Shown: piece after piece, positions 17,322-26,968 of the stretch
Position numbering within the stretch: the first letter of the stretch is position 1
How the letters are laid out: each line of letters opens with the position of its first letter
Assembly (NCBI RefSeq): GCF_900187975.1
Contig: NZ_FZPC01000013.1
Coordinates: forward strand, 62,001-126,000
DNA: 64,000 bases
DNA from: Pseudomonas delhiensis
GTDB taxonomy: Bacteria > Pseudomonadota > Gammaproteobacteria > Pseudomonadales > Pseudomonadaceae
Direction of reading: 5' to 3'
The notes under the pieces: generated by a model
What the model saw: the letters and a program-made list of their open reading frames with translations, nothing else
The model's database searches: none
Told to the model about the DNA's origin: nothing
Position numbers and translations under genes: made by a program

Positions 17322-18503
17322 TCAGGCCTCCAGCGCGCTGGCGGGGCCGAAGAACTCGTAGTGGCACTGCTTTTCGGGCACGCCCAGCGCGCGCAGGTGG
17401 CGCTTCACCTGGGCCATGAACGGCTTGGGCCCGAGGAAGTAGGCGTCCAGGTCGCGCTGCGCCGGCAGCCAGTTGCTCAGCAGCTGCTGGCTGATGAAGC
17501 CCTCGGCATCGGCCTGGTCCTGCTCGCGCGGCTCGCTGTAGCAGAAGAAGTGCAGCAGCGTCGGGTGCTTGCGCGCCTGGTTCTCGATGAACTCGCGGAA
17601 AGCGTGCACGCCGCCGTGGCGCGCGCAGTGGATGAAGTGCACCACGCGGCCGGCGTCCAGCGCCTGCTGCAGCATGGCCAGCGACGGGGTGATGCCGACG
17701 CCCGCGGTGATCAGCGCCAGCGGCTTGTCGCTGTCGCCCAGGACGAAGTCCCCGGCCGGCGGGAACAGGTCGATCTCGTCGCCCTCCTGGACCTGGTCGT
17801 GCAGGTAGCTGGAAACCCTGCCCTCGGGCTCGCGCTTGACGCTGATGCGGTACTCGCGGCCGTTGGCCGGGGCCGACAGCGAATAGTTGCGGCGCACTTC
17901 CTCGCCATCCAGCTCCAGGCGCAGGCCGATGTACTGGCCCGGTTCGAAGTCCAGCAGCGCGCCGCCGTCCACCGGTTGCAGGTAGAAGGAGACGATCTCC
18001 TCGCTCTCGGCCACCTTGCGCGCCACGCGGAAGCGCCGCGCACCGCGCCAGCCACCCTCTTCGGCGGCATTGCGGGCGTACACCGACTCCTCGGCGCCGA
18101 TCAGGATGTCGGCCAGTTGCTGGTAGGCCGCGGCCCAGGCGGCGATCACCTCGTCGGTGGCGATTTCCTCGCCGAGCACCTCGCGGATGGCGCGCAGCAG
18201 GCAGGAGCCGACGATGGGATAATGTTCCGGGAGAATCTGCAGCGACACGTGCTTGTTGACGATCTGCCCCACCAGCGGGCCGAGGCGCTCGAGTTCGTCG
18301 ATGTGACGGGCGTACATCAGCACGCCGTTGGCCAGGGCCCGTTGCTGGTCGCCGGACGCCTGGTGGGCCTGGTTGAAGAGCGGGCGCACCTGCGGGTACT
18401 CGGTCAGCATCAGCTGGTAGAAGTGCCGGGTCAGGGCTTCGCCACCGGTTTCCAGCAGCGGGACGGTCGCCTTGATCAGGGTGCGGTGTTCGTTGGACAG
18501 CAT
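17322..18503 (-). CDS. fhp: Flavohaemoglobin / nitric oxide dioxygenase
   Basis: 393 residues from ATG 18503 with AAGGAG six bases upstream; a start 21 bases earlier has no such signal. Globin domain 1-140 (proximal His in VNKHVSLQILPEHYPIVG), FAD-binding domain with FEPGQYIGL and RNYSLS, then the NAD-binding domain (ALITAGVGITPSLAML, HCARH, YFLGPKPFM). It converts NO, O2 and NAD(P)H to nitrate. First gene of fhp-ppyR-nnrS. A near-consensus sigma54 promoter and three GT-N7-AC boxes lie in the gap to the divergent activator gene. Confidence 0.97.
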   Translation of the reverse strand: MLSNEHRTLIKATVPLLETGGEALTRHFYQLMLTEYPQVRPLFNQAHQASGDQQRALANGVLMYARHIDELERLGPLVGQIVNKHVSLQILPEHYPIVGSCLLRAIREVLGEEIATDEVIAAWAAAYQQLADILIGAEESVYARNAAEEGGWRGARRFRVARKVAESEEIVSFYLQPVDGGALLDFEPGQYIGLRLELDGEEVRRNYSLSAPANGREYRISVKREPEGRVSSYLHDQVQEGDEIDLFPPAGDFVLGDSDKPLALITAGVGITPSLAMLQQALDAGRVVHFIHCARHGGVHAFREFIENQARKHPTLLHFFCYSEPREQDQADAEGFISQQLLSNWLPAQRDLDAYFLGPKPFMAQVKRHLRALGVPEKQCHYEFFGPASALEA

Positions 18504-18550
18504 GCGGATCTCCTTGGAACGCAAGACAGGGTGGGATCTGCCTGGGATAC

Positions 18551-18567
18551 TTCAGGAAGCATGCCAA
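18551..18567 (-). promoter_or_regulatory. Candidate sigma54 (-24/-12) promoter for fhp
   Basis: The minus strand reads TTGGCATGCTTCCTGAA, close to TGGCACG-N4-TTGCW: the GG of the -24 element is intact and the -12 element is TG-A in place of TTGCA. It lies about 50 bases before the fhp start and 42 bases from the first NorR-type box, the usual geometry for an enhancer-dependent promoter. Confidence 0.5.
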
Positions 18568-18608
18568 GGTCGCAGCCCGGTATTTCCGGGACTTTCGCCA
18601 CGGCAGAA

Positions 18609-18659
18609 GTCATAATGACCAGCATTCACTCGAGTCATATGGACTGCCTAGAGGTCAAA

Positions 18660-18664
<5 letters not shown>
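18609..18664. promoter_or_regulatory. Three NorR/FhpR-type enhancer boxes (GT-N7-AC)
   Basis: Three 11-base boxes: GTCATAATGAC (18609-18619), GTCATATGGAC (18634-18644) and GTCAAAATGAC (18654-18664), with starts 25 and 20 bases apart. Each fits the NorR consensus GT-(N7)-AC, and NorR targets in E. coli also carry three. The third box covers the fhpR start codon and touches its Shine-Dalgarno sequence, which suggests autorepression. Confidence 0.75.
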
Positions 18665-20207
<1,543 letters not shown>

Positions 20208-20355
20208 GGGGATGGGTCGGATAACAGGCGGCCCTCCGGCCGCTACCCCAAACGTTCATCGAAAAATATCGTCATATATCAGGCGGAGTGCCAGCATTCC
20301 TACCGTCTTCGGATAGGTGCTAGAAAGCATGGCTTGTCGATGGAGAACGCCTGGC

Positions 20356-20775
20356 ATGGAGCACGAGTCCCCTTCCCCCTCACCGGTTCGCATCATCATC
20401 ATCGGCCTGATCGGCATCGCCTTCCTGATTGCTGCCGCATCGACGGCAATGAAGACAATCGACTTTCTGGAAAGCGCTGAAGTGACGCCCGGAGTGGTCA
20501 GCCGGTTGACTGCCGGCGGTTCTCATCCGGAAATCCGCTTTACCACCCTGTCAGGCCAGCAATATGAGTTCCCGCAAGGGGGATTCATCTTTGGCTATGA
20601 GAAAGGAATGGCGGTGGACGTCTATTACCTCCCCGAAGATCCGGGCAGGACAGCGGTGATCAAGGACCCCGGCGCAATCTGGGTTATACCGGCAACTTTC
20701 GGAGTGTTCTCCATCTTCGCCCTGACACATGCAGTACTGGGGATTCGACGGCGCAGAAAGGAATGTGGCAAATGA
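20356..20775 (+). CDS. DUF3592-like two-helix membrane protein
   Basis: 139 residues from ATG 20356 (GGAGA ten bases upstream). A hydrophobic helix at about 10-30 (IIIIGLIGIAFLIAAAS), a beta-rich extracytoplasmic domain (VTPGVVSRLTAGGSHPEIRF, GMAVDVYYLPEDPGRTAVI) and a second helix near 115-131, then RRRRK. The strand order and VDVYYxPxxPxxAxI fit DUF3592. Its stop overlaps the next start by ATGA, so the pair is coupled. The pair has more AT-rich codons than its surroundings and interrupts the fhpR-queD order recalled from P. aeruginosa, so it may be acquired. Function unknown. Confidence 0.65.
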   Translation: MEHESPSPSPVRIIIIGLIGIAFLIAAASTAMKTIDFLESAEVTPGVVSRLTAGGSHPEIRFTTLSGQQYEFPQGGFIFGYEKGMAVDVYYLPEDPGRTAVIKDPGAIWVIPATFGVFSIFALTHAVLGIRRRRKECGK

Positions 20776-21344
20776 GCGCTCTTCAACTGAGCCTGCGCAA
20801 AAGCTGGTGGAACTACAGCACTTCCGCAACAGGCGGCGCAACGATCGGGTTCATGGCTGGCTCAGGGGGAGCCATCACGCTGATTTCCCCTTACCAAGTT
20901 TTTCATACCTATAGTTTTGCCGGCGCAGGACTCGGCTTTGGGGCGATGGGACGACTCCCCCGATTCGGCAAGGTCAATCTGAACATCCGGAGCCGCAGCG
21001 TAGGCGGCGCGGGTGCCGCAGAATCATTTCCAAGCTACGGCTCAGTATTCGCTTCCGGCAACATCGTCAAACGCGACCTGTCGCCTGCCGACTTCCGCGG
21101 CCCTTGCCTGTACGTGGAAGCTGGGGTCGGGCTCGCCGCAGGCATTTCCGGCAATGCATTGCTGTTTGGCCTCGATCCTCTACGCTTGGCTGCTCTGCTG
21201 CCCATGACCGCAAGTCCCCTCAGTGCAAACCTGGCCATTCAACTCCTCATAGAATCGGCAAACGGCGCAATACTGATGATCGGCACTAATGTCGGCGCAC
21301 AATTTGGAGGAGGAGCTGCCGCCTATATCGGCGGAATCTTCTGA
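20772..21344 (+). CDS. Glycine-rich hydrophobic protein of unknown function
   Basis: 190 residues from the ATG that overlaps the previous stop; not recognised. It has repeated glycine-zipper-like stretches: GGATIGFMAGSGGAITLI (about 21-38), AGAGLGFGAMG, VGLAAGISGNALLFG, GTNVGAQFGGGAAAYIGGIF (C-terminus). No signal peptide: the N-terminus is MSALQLSLRKSWWNYST. Such patterns suggest membrane insertion or assembly. Being coupled to a DUF3592 membrane protein recalls effector-immunity pairs, but no VgrG, PAAR or Rhs gene lies nearby, so that is speculation. Confidence 0.6.
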   Translation: MSALQLSLRKSWWNYSTSATGGATIGFMAGSGGAITLISPYQVFHTYSFAGAGLGFGAMGRLPRFGKVNLNIRSRSVGGAGAAESFPSYGSVFASGNIVKRDLSPADFRGPCLYVEAGVGLAAGISGNALLFGLDPLRLAALLPMTASPLSANLAIQLLIESANGAILMIGTNVGAQFGGGAAAYIGGIF

Positions 21345-21521
21345 CGTTTCCTTACTGATCGATCATTGCAGTTCCAGCTAAACTCCATCAGCGTCGACAG
21401 ATTCGCGAACCGCACTATCACACTCACAAACCTCCTGCCATCTGCACGGATACCAGCGAGGCCCGCCCCGGCTATCTTCAAGGCCACTGCGCGAACAGCG
21501 GCCAACCAGAAGGAAAAGCCC

Positions 21522-22010
21522 ATGCGCCACCTGCTCGTCGCCCTGCTCGGCCTCGCCCTGGCCGGCTGCATCTCGCCCAACCAGGGCCGGCCGCTGCATT
21601 TCGACGAGTTCCCCAGTGCCGAGTACCAGGCGCTGCCGGTCCACGGCAATGGCAGGATCGATGGCCGCGCCTTCCTCCGCACCCGCGCCGGCACCGTTAA
21701 GCCGGCGGCCGGCAAGGACGTGGCGCTGATCCCGGCGACGCGCTACATGGCGCCGCTGTACAAGGCCTACCAGGAGCGGCGGCCGCTAGGCGAACCCGAT
21801 GCCCGGGCAAAAATTTACACCCGCACGGTGCGCGCCGATGCCGAGGGTCGCTTCAGCTTCGGCCAGGTGCCGGCGGGGCGCTATTACCTGAGCTGCGAGG
21901 TGACCTGGGAAACCACCGGCGCCACTGGCCCGACCACGGTGGGCGCGACCGTCATGGCGCCGCTGACCCTGCGCGAGGGCGAGGAAGTCCAGGTCGAGCT
22001 GACGCGCTGA
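21522..22010 (+). CDS. Lipoprotein with carboxypeptidase-regulatory-like domain
   Basis: 162 residues. Start at 21522 fixed by AAGGAAAAGCCC before the ATG. Lipoprotein signal peptide with lipobox LAGC, Cys16 (MRHLLVALLGLALAGC). The C-terminal half has a Cna-B-like beta-sandwich pattern (VRADAEGRFSFGQVPAGRYY, LTLREGEEVQVELTR). The residue after Cys is Ile, so outer-membrane sorting is expected. GC content returns to the genomic norm here. Function not known. Confidence 0.75.
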   Translation: MRHLLVALLGLALAGCISPNQGRPLHFDEFPSAEYQALPVHGNGRIDGRAFLRTRAGTVKPAAGKDVALIPATRYMAPLYKAYQERRPLGEPDARAKIYTRTVRADAEGRFSFGQVPAGRYYLSCEVTWETTGATGPTTVGATVMAPLTLREGEEVQVELTR

Positions 22011-22097
22011 CCAGCCGGCGGGGGTATGCCCGGCCGCTCGGCAAAGTGGGTACAATAGGCGGTTGCAATTGCCCACTGATGATCTGAAGGCCACCTC

Positions 22098-22454
22098 TTG
22101 GAACTGTTCAAGGAATTCACTTTCGAGTCCGCCCACCGCCTGCCCCATGTCCCGGAGGGCCACAAGTGCGGCCGCCTGCACGGCCATTCGTTCCGCGTGG
22201 CGCTGTACATCGAGGGCGAGGTCGACCCGTATACCGGCTGGATCCGCGACTTCTCCGAGATCAAGCAGATCTTCAAGCCGATCTACGAGCAGCTCGACCA
22301 CAACTACCTGAACGACATCCCCGGCCTGGAGAACCCCACCAGCGAGAACCTCTCGCGCTGGATCTGGCAGCAGGTCAAGCCGCTGTTGCCGGAGCTGTCG
22401 CGGGTGCGGGTGCATGAGACCTGCACCAGTGGGTGTGAGTATCGCGGGGACTGA
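22098..22454 (+). CDS. queD: 6-carboxytetrahydropterin synthase (QueD / PTPS family)
   Basis: 118 residues, starting at TTG 22098; an in-frame TGA 16 bases upstream rules out a longer form, and GAAGG lies about eight bases before the TTG. Zinc ligands are His13 (ESAHRL), His28 and His30 (CGRLHGHSF), with catalytic Cys24. [17 protein letters not shown] and [13 protein letters not shown] are family signatures. Makes the queuosine precursor 6-carboxy-5,6,7,8-tetrahydropterin from dihydroneopterin triphosphate. Ends the PA2656-PA2666-like block. Confidence 0.93.
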   Translation: MELFKEFTFESAHRLPHVPEGHKCGRLHGHSFRVALYIEGEVDPYTGWIRDFSEIKQIFKPIYEQLDHNYLNDIPGLENPTSENLSRWIWQQVKPLLPELSRVRVHETCTSGCEYRGD

Positions 22455-23353
22455 GGTCGCGCGACGCGCTGTAGGAGCGAGCTTGCTCGAGAACCTTGGC
22501 CCCCGCACCTCCCTTAACCTTGTCATTCCCGCGAACGCGGTAACCCAGTGGCTTGGGGGCTTGGTGTAGCGCGCCGCTCCGAGTGCGCTGAGATCTCTCG
22601 TTTCGCCCCCTCGGGCGAGTCACTTCTTTCAAACGTCGGGAAGCCGAACCTCAAAGAAGTAACCAAGAAGGCTTGCCCCGACATACGGGCCCGATGGAGC
22701 CGGGCTACCCTCCCGAATTCCCCCGCCACGGAGGCCCGCCCCGACAGCACGTCCCTGTGCTGATCGGGGCTCTCGCGACATCCATGTCGCATGACCTCCT
22801 GAGCGCCGGTTTCGCTCGGCCTTCTGAAGGGGCGTTCCGGTGCGCTCGGATATTTCTCTGGAAGTCCCAAACGCCAGAGCAAAAGCGCTTTTGCTTTTCG
22901 TAGGATCGAGGGGGACGCCTAGTTCTTGCTCGCGAACCCTGGGCCCACGTTCGCGACAACCCGTAGGGCGCATAACGCCTACGGCGTTATCCGCCGTTTG
23001 CGTCGAACCTCGGTGCATTGGTCAACGGCGGATAACCGCGAACGGTTATTCGCCCTACGAGTTTGCCGGCTGACTCTGCGTTATCCGACAGCTCGGGACA
23101 GCCCCCTCTCCCTTCAGGGAGAGGGTTGGGGAGAGGGGGACGGACTTCGCTCTGGCACTTCTGCCAAACCCTGACTCCGTTCCCCCTCCCTAACCCTCCC
23201 CCGCAAGCGGGAGAGGGGACCGTTCGGCGTGATGCGAAACCGCGAAGCTCCCGGGTTCCCACGTAGGGATTCACCGGCCATGCCGGACGCCCCGGAGGCA
23301 CGGATGGCGGCGGATAACCGCGAACGGTTATTCGCCCTACGTGCACGTCCACG
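22455..23353. repeat. 900-base gene-free gap filled with repeats
   Basis: From left to right: a family-B half unit (about 22470, GTAGGAGCGAGC); a GTCATTCCCGCGAACGCGG unit (22521); the 280-base structured element (22571-22863); family-A repeats (22963-22995, 23027-23058, 23309-23340); and two CCCTCTCCC / GGGAGAGG hairpin units (about 23101-23140 and 23187-23220). Several open frames cross the region on both strands, but they follow the repeats, lack Shine-Dalgarno signals and differ between the two copies of the element, so none is called. The gap separates the queD block from the purine block. Confidence 0.8.
22571..22863. repeat. Structured intergenic repeat element, copy 1
   Basis: Long, nearly identical stretches are shared with 43150-43426 in the same orientation, for example the segment around GGGCCCGATGGAGCCGGGC and the end GGGGCGTTCCGGTGCGCTC. 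Hairpins here: ACTTCTTT/AAAGAAGT (22622-22629 with 22653-22660); GCCCCGACAGCAC/GTGCTG-A-TCGGGGC (22738-22770); GCGACAT/ATGTCGC near 22776-22790. The first two have different stem sequences in copy 2, yet still pair. Coding on either strand looks unlikely. Confidence 0.75.
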
Positions 23354-23385
23354 AAAAAGCCCCGCACTCAGGCGGGGCTTTCTTT
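23354..23385 (-). terminator. Intrinsic terminator of the GntR gene
   Basis: On the minus strand the stem AAGCCCCGC / GCGGGGCTT (loop CTGAGT) is followed by a TTTTTC run, 14 bases after the regulator's stop codon. Confidence 0.85.
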
Positions 23386-23398
23386 CATGGGGCAAGCC

Positions 23399-24160
23399 TC
23401 AGCGCGCCGCGGTGCGGCCGCCCTTCTTCTTGCCGCCGAGCAGGTGCGAGAACACCGCGTGCAGGTCGCCCGAGGCGCTGTCGCCTTCCAGGTTCAGCTT
23501 GTCGTCGATGTGCGCCATGTGGTGCATCATCAGGGTCACGGCCTTTTCCTTCTCGCCTTTCTCGATAGCGTCGAGGATTTCGTTGTGCTCGTCGAACGAG
23601 CAGTGCGAGCGGCCGCCCGCCTCGTACTGGGCGATGATCAGCGAGGTCTGCGACACCAGGCTGCGCTGGAAACTGACCAGCGGGGCGTTCCTGGCCATCT
23701 CCGCCAGCTTGAGGTGGAATTCGCCGGACAGGCGGATGCCCGCGCCGCGGTCGCCACGGGCGAAGCTGGCCTGTTCCTGCACCACCATCTCGCGCAGCTC
23801 GGCGAGCAGCTCGGCGCTGGCGTTGTCCACCGCCAGCTCGGTGATGGCGCGCTCGACGGTGCGCCGGGCGAAGAGGATCTGCCGGGCCTCGTCGATGCTC
23901 GGGCTGGCCACCACCGCGCCGCGGTTGGGGCGCAGCAGCACCACCTGCTCGTGGGCCAGGCGCGACAGGGCGCGGCGGATGATGGTGCGGCTGACGCCGA
24001 AGATCTCGCCCAGCGCCTCCTCGCTCAGCTTGGTGCCGGGCGCCAGGCGCTGTTCGAGGATGGCGTCGAAGATGTGCGCATAGACGATCTCGTCCTGCGT
24101 GCCGGTGCGGCTCTTGCCATTGCGCGCCGGCTTCTTGATCTGTTGCAGCGGGTCGGTCAT
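23399..24160 (-). CDS. GntR/FCD-family transcriptional regulator of purine catabolism
   Basis: 253 residues. N-terminal winged HTH at about 25-90 (LSEEALGEIFGVSRTIIRRA, RPNRGAVVASPS), then an FCD domain with metal-site-type residues (GEFHLKLAEMARN, DEHNEILDAIEKGE, MMHHMAHID). It stands divergently from the NCS2 permease at the head of the urate cluster, as does PA1520 in P. aeruginosa. The gap carries the palindrome TTGTATACAA (24404-24413) and a weaker version close to its own start (24243-24252). FCD regulators commonly bind such TTGT-ACAA palindromes, so it is the best candidate to read the four copies in this cluster. The inducer is probably urate or another purine intermediate (inference). 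Confidence 0.85.
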   Translation of the reverse strand: MTDPLQQIKKPARNGKSRTGTQDEIVYAHIFDAILEQRLAPGTKLSEEALGEIFGVSRTIIRRALSRLAHEQVVLLRPNRGAVVASPSIDEARQILFARRTVERAITELAVDNASAELLAELREMVVQEQASFARGDRGAGIRLSGEFHLKLAEMARNAPLVSFQRSLVSQTSLIIAQYEAGGRSHCSFDEHNEILDAIEKGEKEKAVTLMMHHMAHIDDKLNLEGDSASGDLHAVFSHLLGGKKKGGRTAAR

Positions 24161-24242
24161 GGATCCTCAACCTTGTTGGGCGGACCGGCGGCCTGGGCAA
24201 TCCGCTGCCAGGTACGCGGGCGCGACGAAATGATGGGCACCA

Positions 24243-24252
24243 GTGTACACAA
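24243..24252. promoter_or_regulatory. Weaker GntR operator near the gntR start
   Basis: GTGTACACAA (minus strand TTGTGTACAC) matches TTGTATACAA at 8 of 10 positions. It lies about 83 bases upstream of the regulator's ATG, fitting autoregulation. Confidence 0.4.
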
Positions 24253-24403
24253 AATGCCCAGCGCCGCGCACCCGGCGCATCCCCCCTGCCCTGCGGCATT
24301 CGGCCGTATCCGCTGTACAAATTCTGCGCAATGTCGGGACGAATTTTCCGATGAATTGTTTGGAAGAGGCCGAGCGATAGGTACGAAACATTATTTGATT
24401 TTT

Positions 24404-24413
24404 TTGTATACAA
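24404..24413. promoter_or_regulatory. Operator palindrome TTGTATACAA between gntR and the NCS2 permease
   Basis: Perfect 10-base palindrome inside an AT-rich stretch (24391-24420), 134 bases before the permease start and 244 from the regulator start. One of four perfect copies, all upstream of purine genes in this cluster. Confidence 0.7.
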
Positions 24414-24546
24414 CCTCATAATCGCCGGCGTGACTTCCTGACTCGCAAGTCAAGAACACACCCTCACAGCCTTCCGCCGAGCCAGGGACGCAGGTGAACC
24501 AGCCGACGGCAAGGACCAACAACAAGAGCGTTGAGGAGTACCCGCT

Positions 24547-25896
24547 GTGGAAAGCACCAAACAAGAACAACAAACCGCTGTCGCCTCCAGCCCACCCGCC
24601 ACCGGCCTGCTCGAACGCCTGTTCAAGCTCAGCCAGCACGGCACCACGGTGAAGACGGAACTGGCCGCCGGCCTGACCACCTTCATCACCATGGCCTACA
24701 TCATTTTCGTCAACCCCAACATCATGGCCGACGCCGGCGTCGACCACGGCGCGGCCTTCGTCGCCACCTGCCTGGCCGCCGCGCTGGGCTGCTTCCTCAT
24801 GGGGCTGTACGCCAACTGGCCGGTGGGCCTGGCGCCGGGCATGGGCCTCAACGCCTTCTTCACCTACACCGTGGTCAAGACCATGGGCTACAGCTGGGAA
24901 ATCGCCCTGGGCGCGGTGTTCATCTCCGGCGTGCTGTTCATGGTGCTGACCTTCTCGCGTATCCGCGAATGGCTGCTCAACAGCATCCCGCCGAGCCTGC
25001 GCTTCGCCATGGGCGCGGGGGTCGGGCTGTTCCTCGGGCTGATCGGCCTGAAGACCGCCGGCATCGTGGTCGCCAGCCCCGCCACCCTGGTGCACCTGGG
25101 CGACCTGACCAAGCCCGGCCCGCTGCTGGCGGCGATCTGCTTCCTGATGATCGCCGTGCTGGAGTACCGCCGGGTGTTCGGCGGCATCCTCATCAGCATC
25201 CTCACCGTCACCGTGGCCGGCATCGCCCTGGGCCTGGTGCAGTTCGGCGGGGTGTTCTCCATGCCGCCGAGCCTGGCGCCGACCTTCCTGGCCATGGACA
25301 TCGCCGGTGCCTTCAACGTGACCATGATCAGCGTGATCCTGGCCTTCCTCTTCGTGCACATGTTCGACACCGCCGGCACCCTGATGGGCGTGGCCCAGCG
25401 CGCCCACCTGGTGCGCGAGGACGGCCGCATCGAGAACCTGTCCAAGGCGATGAAGGCCGACAGCGCCTCCAGCGTGGTCGGCGCCGTGCTCGGCGTGCCG
25501 CCGGTGACCAGCTACGTGGAAAGCGCCGCGGGCGTGGCCGCCGGCGGCCGCACCGGGCTGACCGCGGTGACCGTCGGCGCGCTCTTCGTCGCCGCCATGT
25601 TCTTCGCCCCGCTGGCCGGCATGATCCCCGCCTACGCCACCGCCGGCGCGCTGATCTACGTGGCCATGCTGATGATGGGCGGCCTGGCCCACATCGACTG
25701 GCAGGAGCACACCGAGACCATCCCGGCCATCGTCACCGTGATCATGATGCCGCTGACCTTCTCGGTGGCGGACGGCATCGCCATGGGCTTCGTGACCTAC
25801 GTGGCGATGAAGGTCTTCACCGGCCGCCACAAGGACGTGACCGTCAGCCTGTATGCACTCTGTGCGATATTTGTAGCCAAATTCATCTTCCTGTAA
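24547..25896 (+). CDS. NCS2 permease, AzgA-type (hypoxanthine/guanine/adenine)
   Basis: 449 residues, GTG start with GAGGAG about ten bases upstream. About 13 helices. AzgA-type motifs: NPNIMADAGVDHGAAFVATC, APGMGLNAFFTYTVV, VHMFDTAGTLMGVAQRA and PPVTSYVESAAGVAAGGRTG (Glu of TM10). This purine-base:H+ symporter branch (COG2252) takes up hypoxanthine, guanine or adenine, unlike the urate/xanthine branch at 32692. It corresponds in position to PA1519. It would feed bases to guanine deaminase and xanthine dehydrogenase, which are not in the window. A terminator follows. Confidence 0.9.
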   Translation: MESTKQEQQTAVASSPPATGLLERLFKLSQHGTTVKTELAAGLTTFITMAYIIFVNPNIMADAGVDHGAAFVATCLAAALGCFLMGLYANWPVGLAPGMGLNAFFTYTVVKTMGYSWEIALGAVFISGVLFMVLTFSRIREWLLNSIPPSLRFAMGAGVGLFLGLIGLKTAGIVVASPATLVHLGDLTKPGPLLAAICFLMIAVLEYRRVFGGILISILTVTVAGIALGLVQFGGVFSMPPSLAPTFLAMDIAGAFNVTMISVILAFLFVHMFDTAGTLMGVAQRAHLVREDGRIENLSKAMKADSASSVVGAVLGVPPVTSYVESAAGVAAGGRTGLTAVTVGALFVAAMFFAPLAGMIPAYATAGALIYVAMLMMGGLAHIDWQEHTETIPAIVTVIMMPLTFSVADGIAMGFVTYVAMKVFTGRHKDVTVSLYALCAIFVAKFIFL

Positions 25897-25915
25897 TCTG
25901 GACGAGCCCCGCCAC

Positions 25916-25944
25916 GGCCCCGGCGCACACACGCCGGGGCCTTT
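25916..25944 (+). terminator. Intrinsic terminator after the NCS2 permease
   Basis: The 10-bp stem GGCCCCGGCG / CGCCGGGGCC with loop CACACA is followed by TTT, 20 bases after the stop. Confidence 0.7.
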
Positions 25945-25961
25945 GCATTCGAGAGTCCGCG

Positions 25962-26588
25962 ATGAACCTGGAAACCTGGCTGCTCTACAGCAGCGCCGCC
26001 CTGATCGTGATCCTGATTCCCGGCCCGCTGTCGCTGCTGATGGTCAGCAACAGCCTCAACTATGGCCTGCGCCGTTCGCTGCCGGCCTTCCTCGGCGGGG
26101 TCAGCGCCTCCATCTGCCTGCTCAGCGCCTCGGCCCTGGGCCTGGGCGCGCTGCTGCTGGCCTCGGAGAAGCTGTTCAGCGTGCTCAAGGTGCTGGGCGC
26201 GCTCTACCTGTTCTACCTGGCCTGGCAGAGCTGGCAGGAATCCCGCATCACCGGCCAGCCGCGCGCCGCCGAGGAACTGCCGGTCAACCCGGGCTTCCGC
26301 AGCCTGTACTGGAAGGCCTTCGGCCTGGGCGCCAGCAACCCGAAGGACATCCTGTTCTTCGCCGCCTTCCTGCCGCAGTTCCTCAGGGCCGACCACCCGC
26401 TGTGGCAGCAACTGCTGGTGATGATCCTCACCTGGGCGGCGCTCGACTTCGCCTGCAAGCTGTTCTACGGCCTCGGCGCCCGCGGCGCCGCGCGCTTCCT
26501 GCGCTCGGGCAAGGGCCAGGCCTGGTTCAACCGCGGCAGCGCAGCGCTCTTCGCTACCGCTGGCGGGGCCTCGCTGCTCAGCCGCTGA
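25962..26588 (+). CDS. LysE/RhtB-family exporter
   Basis: 208 residues, starting right after the terminator. Six-helix topology beginning LLYSSAALIVILIPGPLSLLM (PGP motif of LysE/RhtB), then YGLRRSLPAFLGGVSAS, LKVLGALYLFYLAWQSW and GLGASNPKDILFFAAFLPQF (the NPK motif). Family members export amino acids or analogues. No tie to purine metabolism is visible apart from its place between two purine genes. Confidence 0.85.
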   Translation: MNLETWLLYSSAALIVILIPGPLSLLMVSNSLNYGLRRSLPAFLGGVSASICLLSASALGLGALLLASEKLFSVLKVLGALYLFYLAWQSWQESRITGQPRAAEELPVNPGFRSLYWKAFGLGASNPKDILFFAAFLPQFLRADHPLWQQLLVMILTWAALDFACKLFYGLGARGAARFLRSGKGQAWFNRGSAALFATAGGASLLSR

Positions 26589-26599
26589 GGCCATAGAAC

Positions 26600-26968
26600 C
26601 GTTCGCGCTCAAGCTCGCTCCTACGAAAAGCGCTGGCACCTGGAGCGAGCTTGCTCGCGAACGGTGTTTACCGGCAGCAATGATGTTTAGGGTTAACTCC
26701 GCCCCCTCTCCCTGGGAGAGGGGGCTGTCCGGCGCGGACGAGAGGTTCGGCATCAACCTGTAGGAGCGGGCCCTGCCCGCGATTTCGCGCGCAGGGCGCG
26801 CTCCTACATGGGAACGCGGTGTGGATGGGGCGGCGTAGGATGGTGGAGCGAAGCGACACCCAGCCTACGAAAACACCCCGGAGTAAGAACACACAGGCAA
26901 AAAAGGACCCGCCAGAGGCGGGTCGATGGGACTCCACGAAGAGTCGGGGTGGGAAGCCGGATGGCGGC
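26600..26968. repeat. Gap with REP-like repeats between lysE and hiuH
   Basis: The gap holds an inverted pair of family-B halves (about 26600-26661, GAGCGAGCTTGCTCGCGAAC), a CCCTCTCCC/GGGAGAGGG hairpin (about 26702-26725) and a full family-B palindrome (26760-26808). The hiuH terminator lies at 26899-26924. No gene is seen. Confidence 0.8.
26899..26924 (-). terminator. Intrinsic terminator of hiuH
   Basis: On the minus strand GACCCGCC-TCT-GGCGGGTC is followed by CC and then six Ts, about 45 bases after the hiuH stop. Confidence 0.85.

Noticed and set aside
20772-21344. Type VI effector with immunity gene
   Set aside because: No VgrG, PAAR, Hcp or Rhs gene and no recognised toxin fold nearby; kept only as a speculative reading of an orphan pair.
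22548-23395. Several overlapping frames of 60-280 codons in the queD-gntR gap
   Set aside because: They run through REP units and the structured element, change frame between the two copies of the element and have no ribosome sites.
24391-25932. 513-codon minus-strand frame opposite the AzgA-type permease
   Set aside because: His/Gly/Asp-rich shadow of a membrane protein gene; no family sequence and it crosses the promoter operator.
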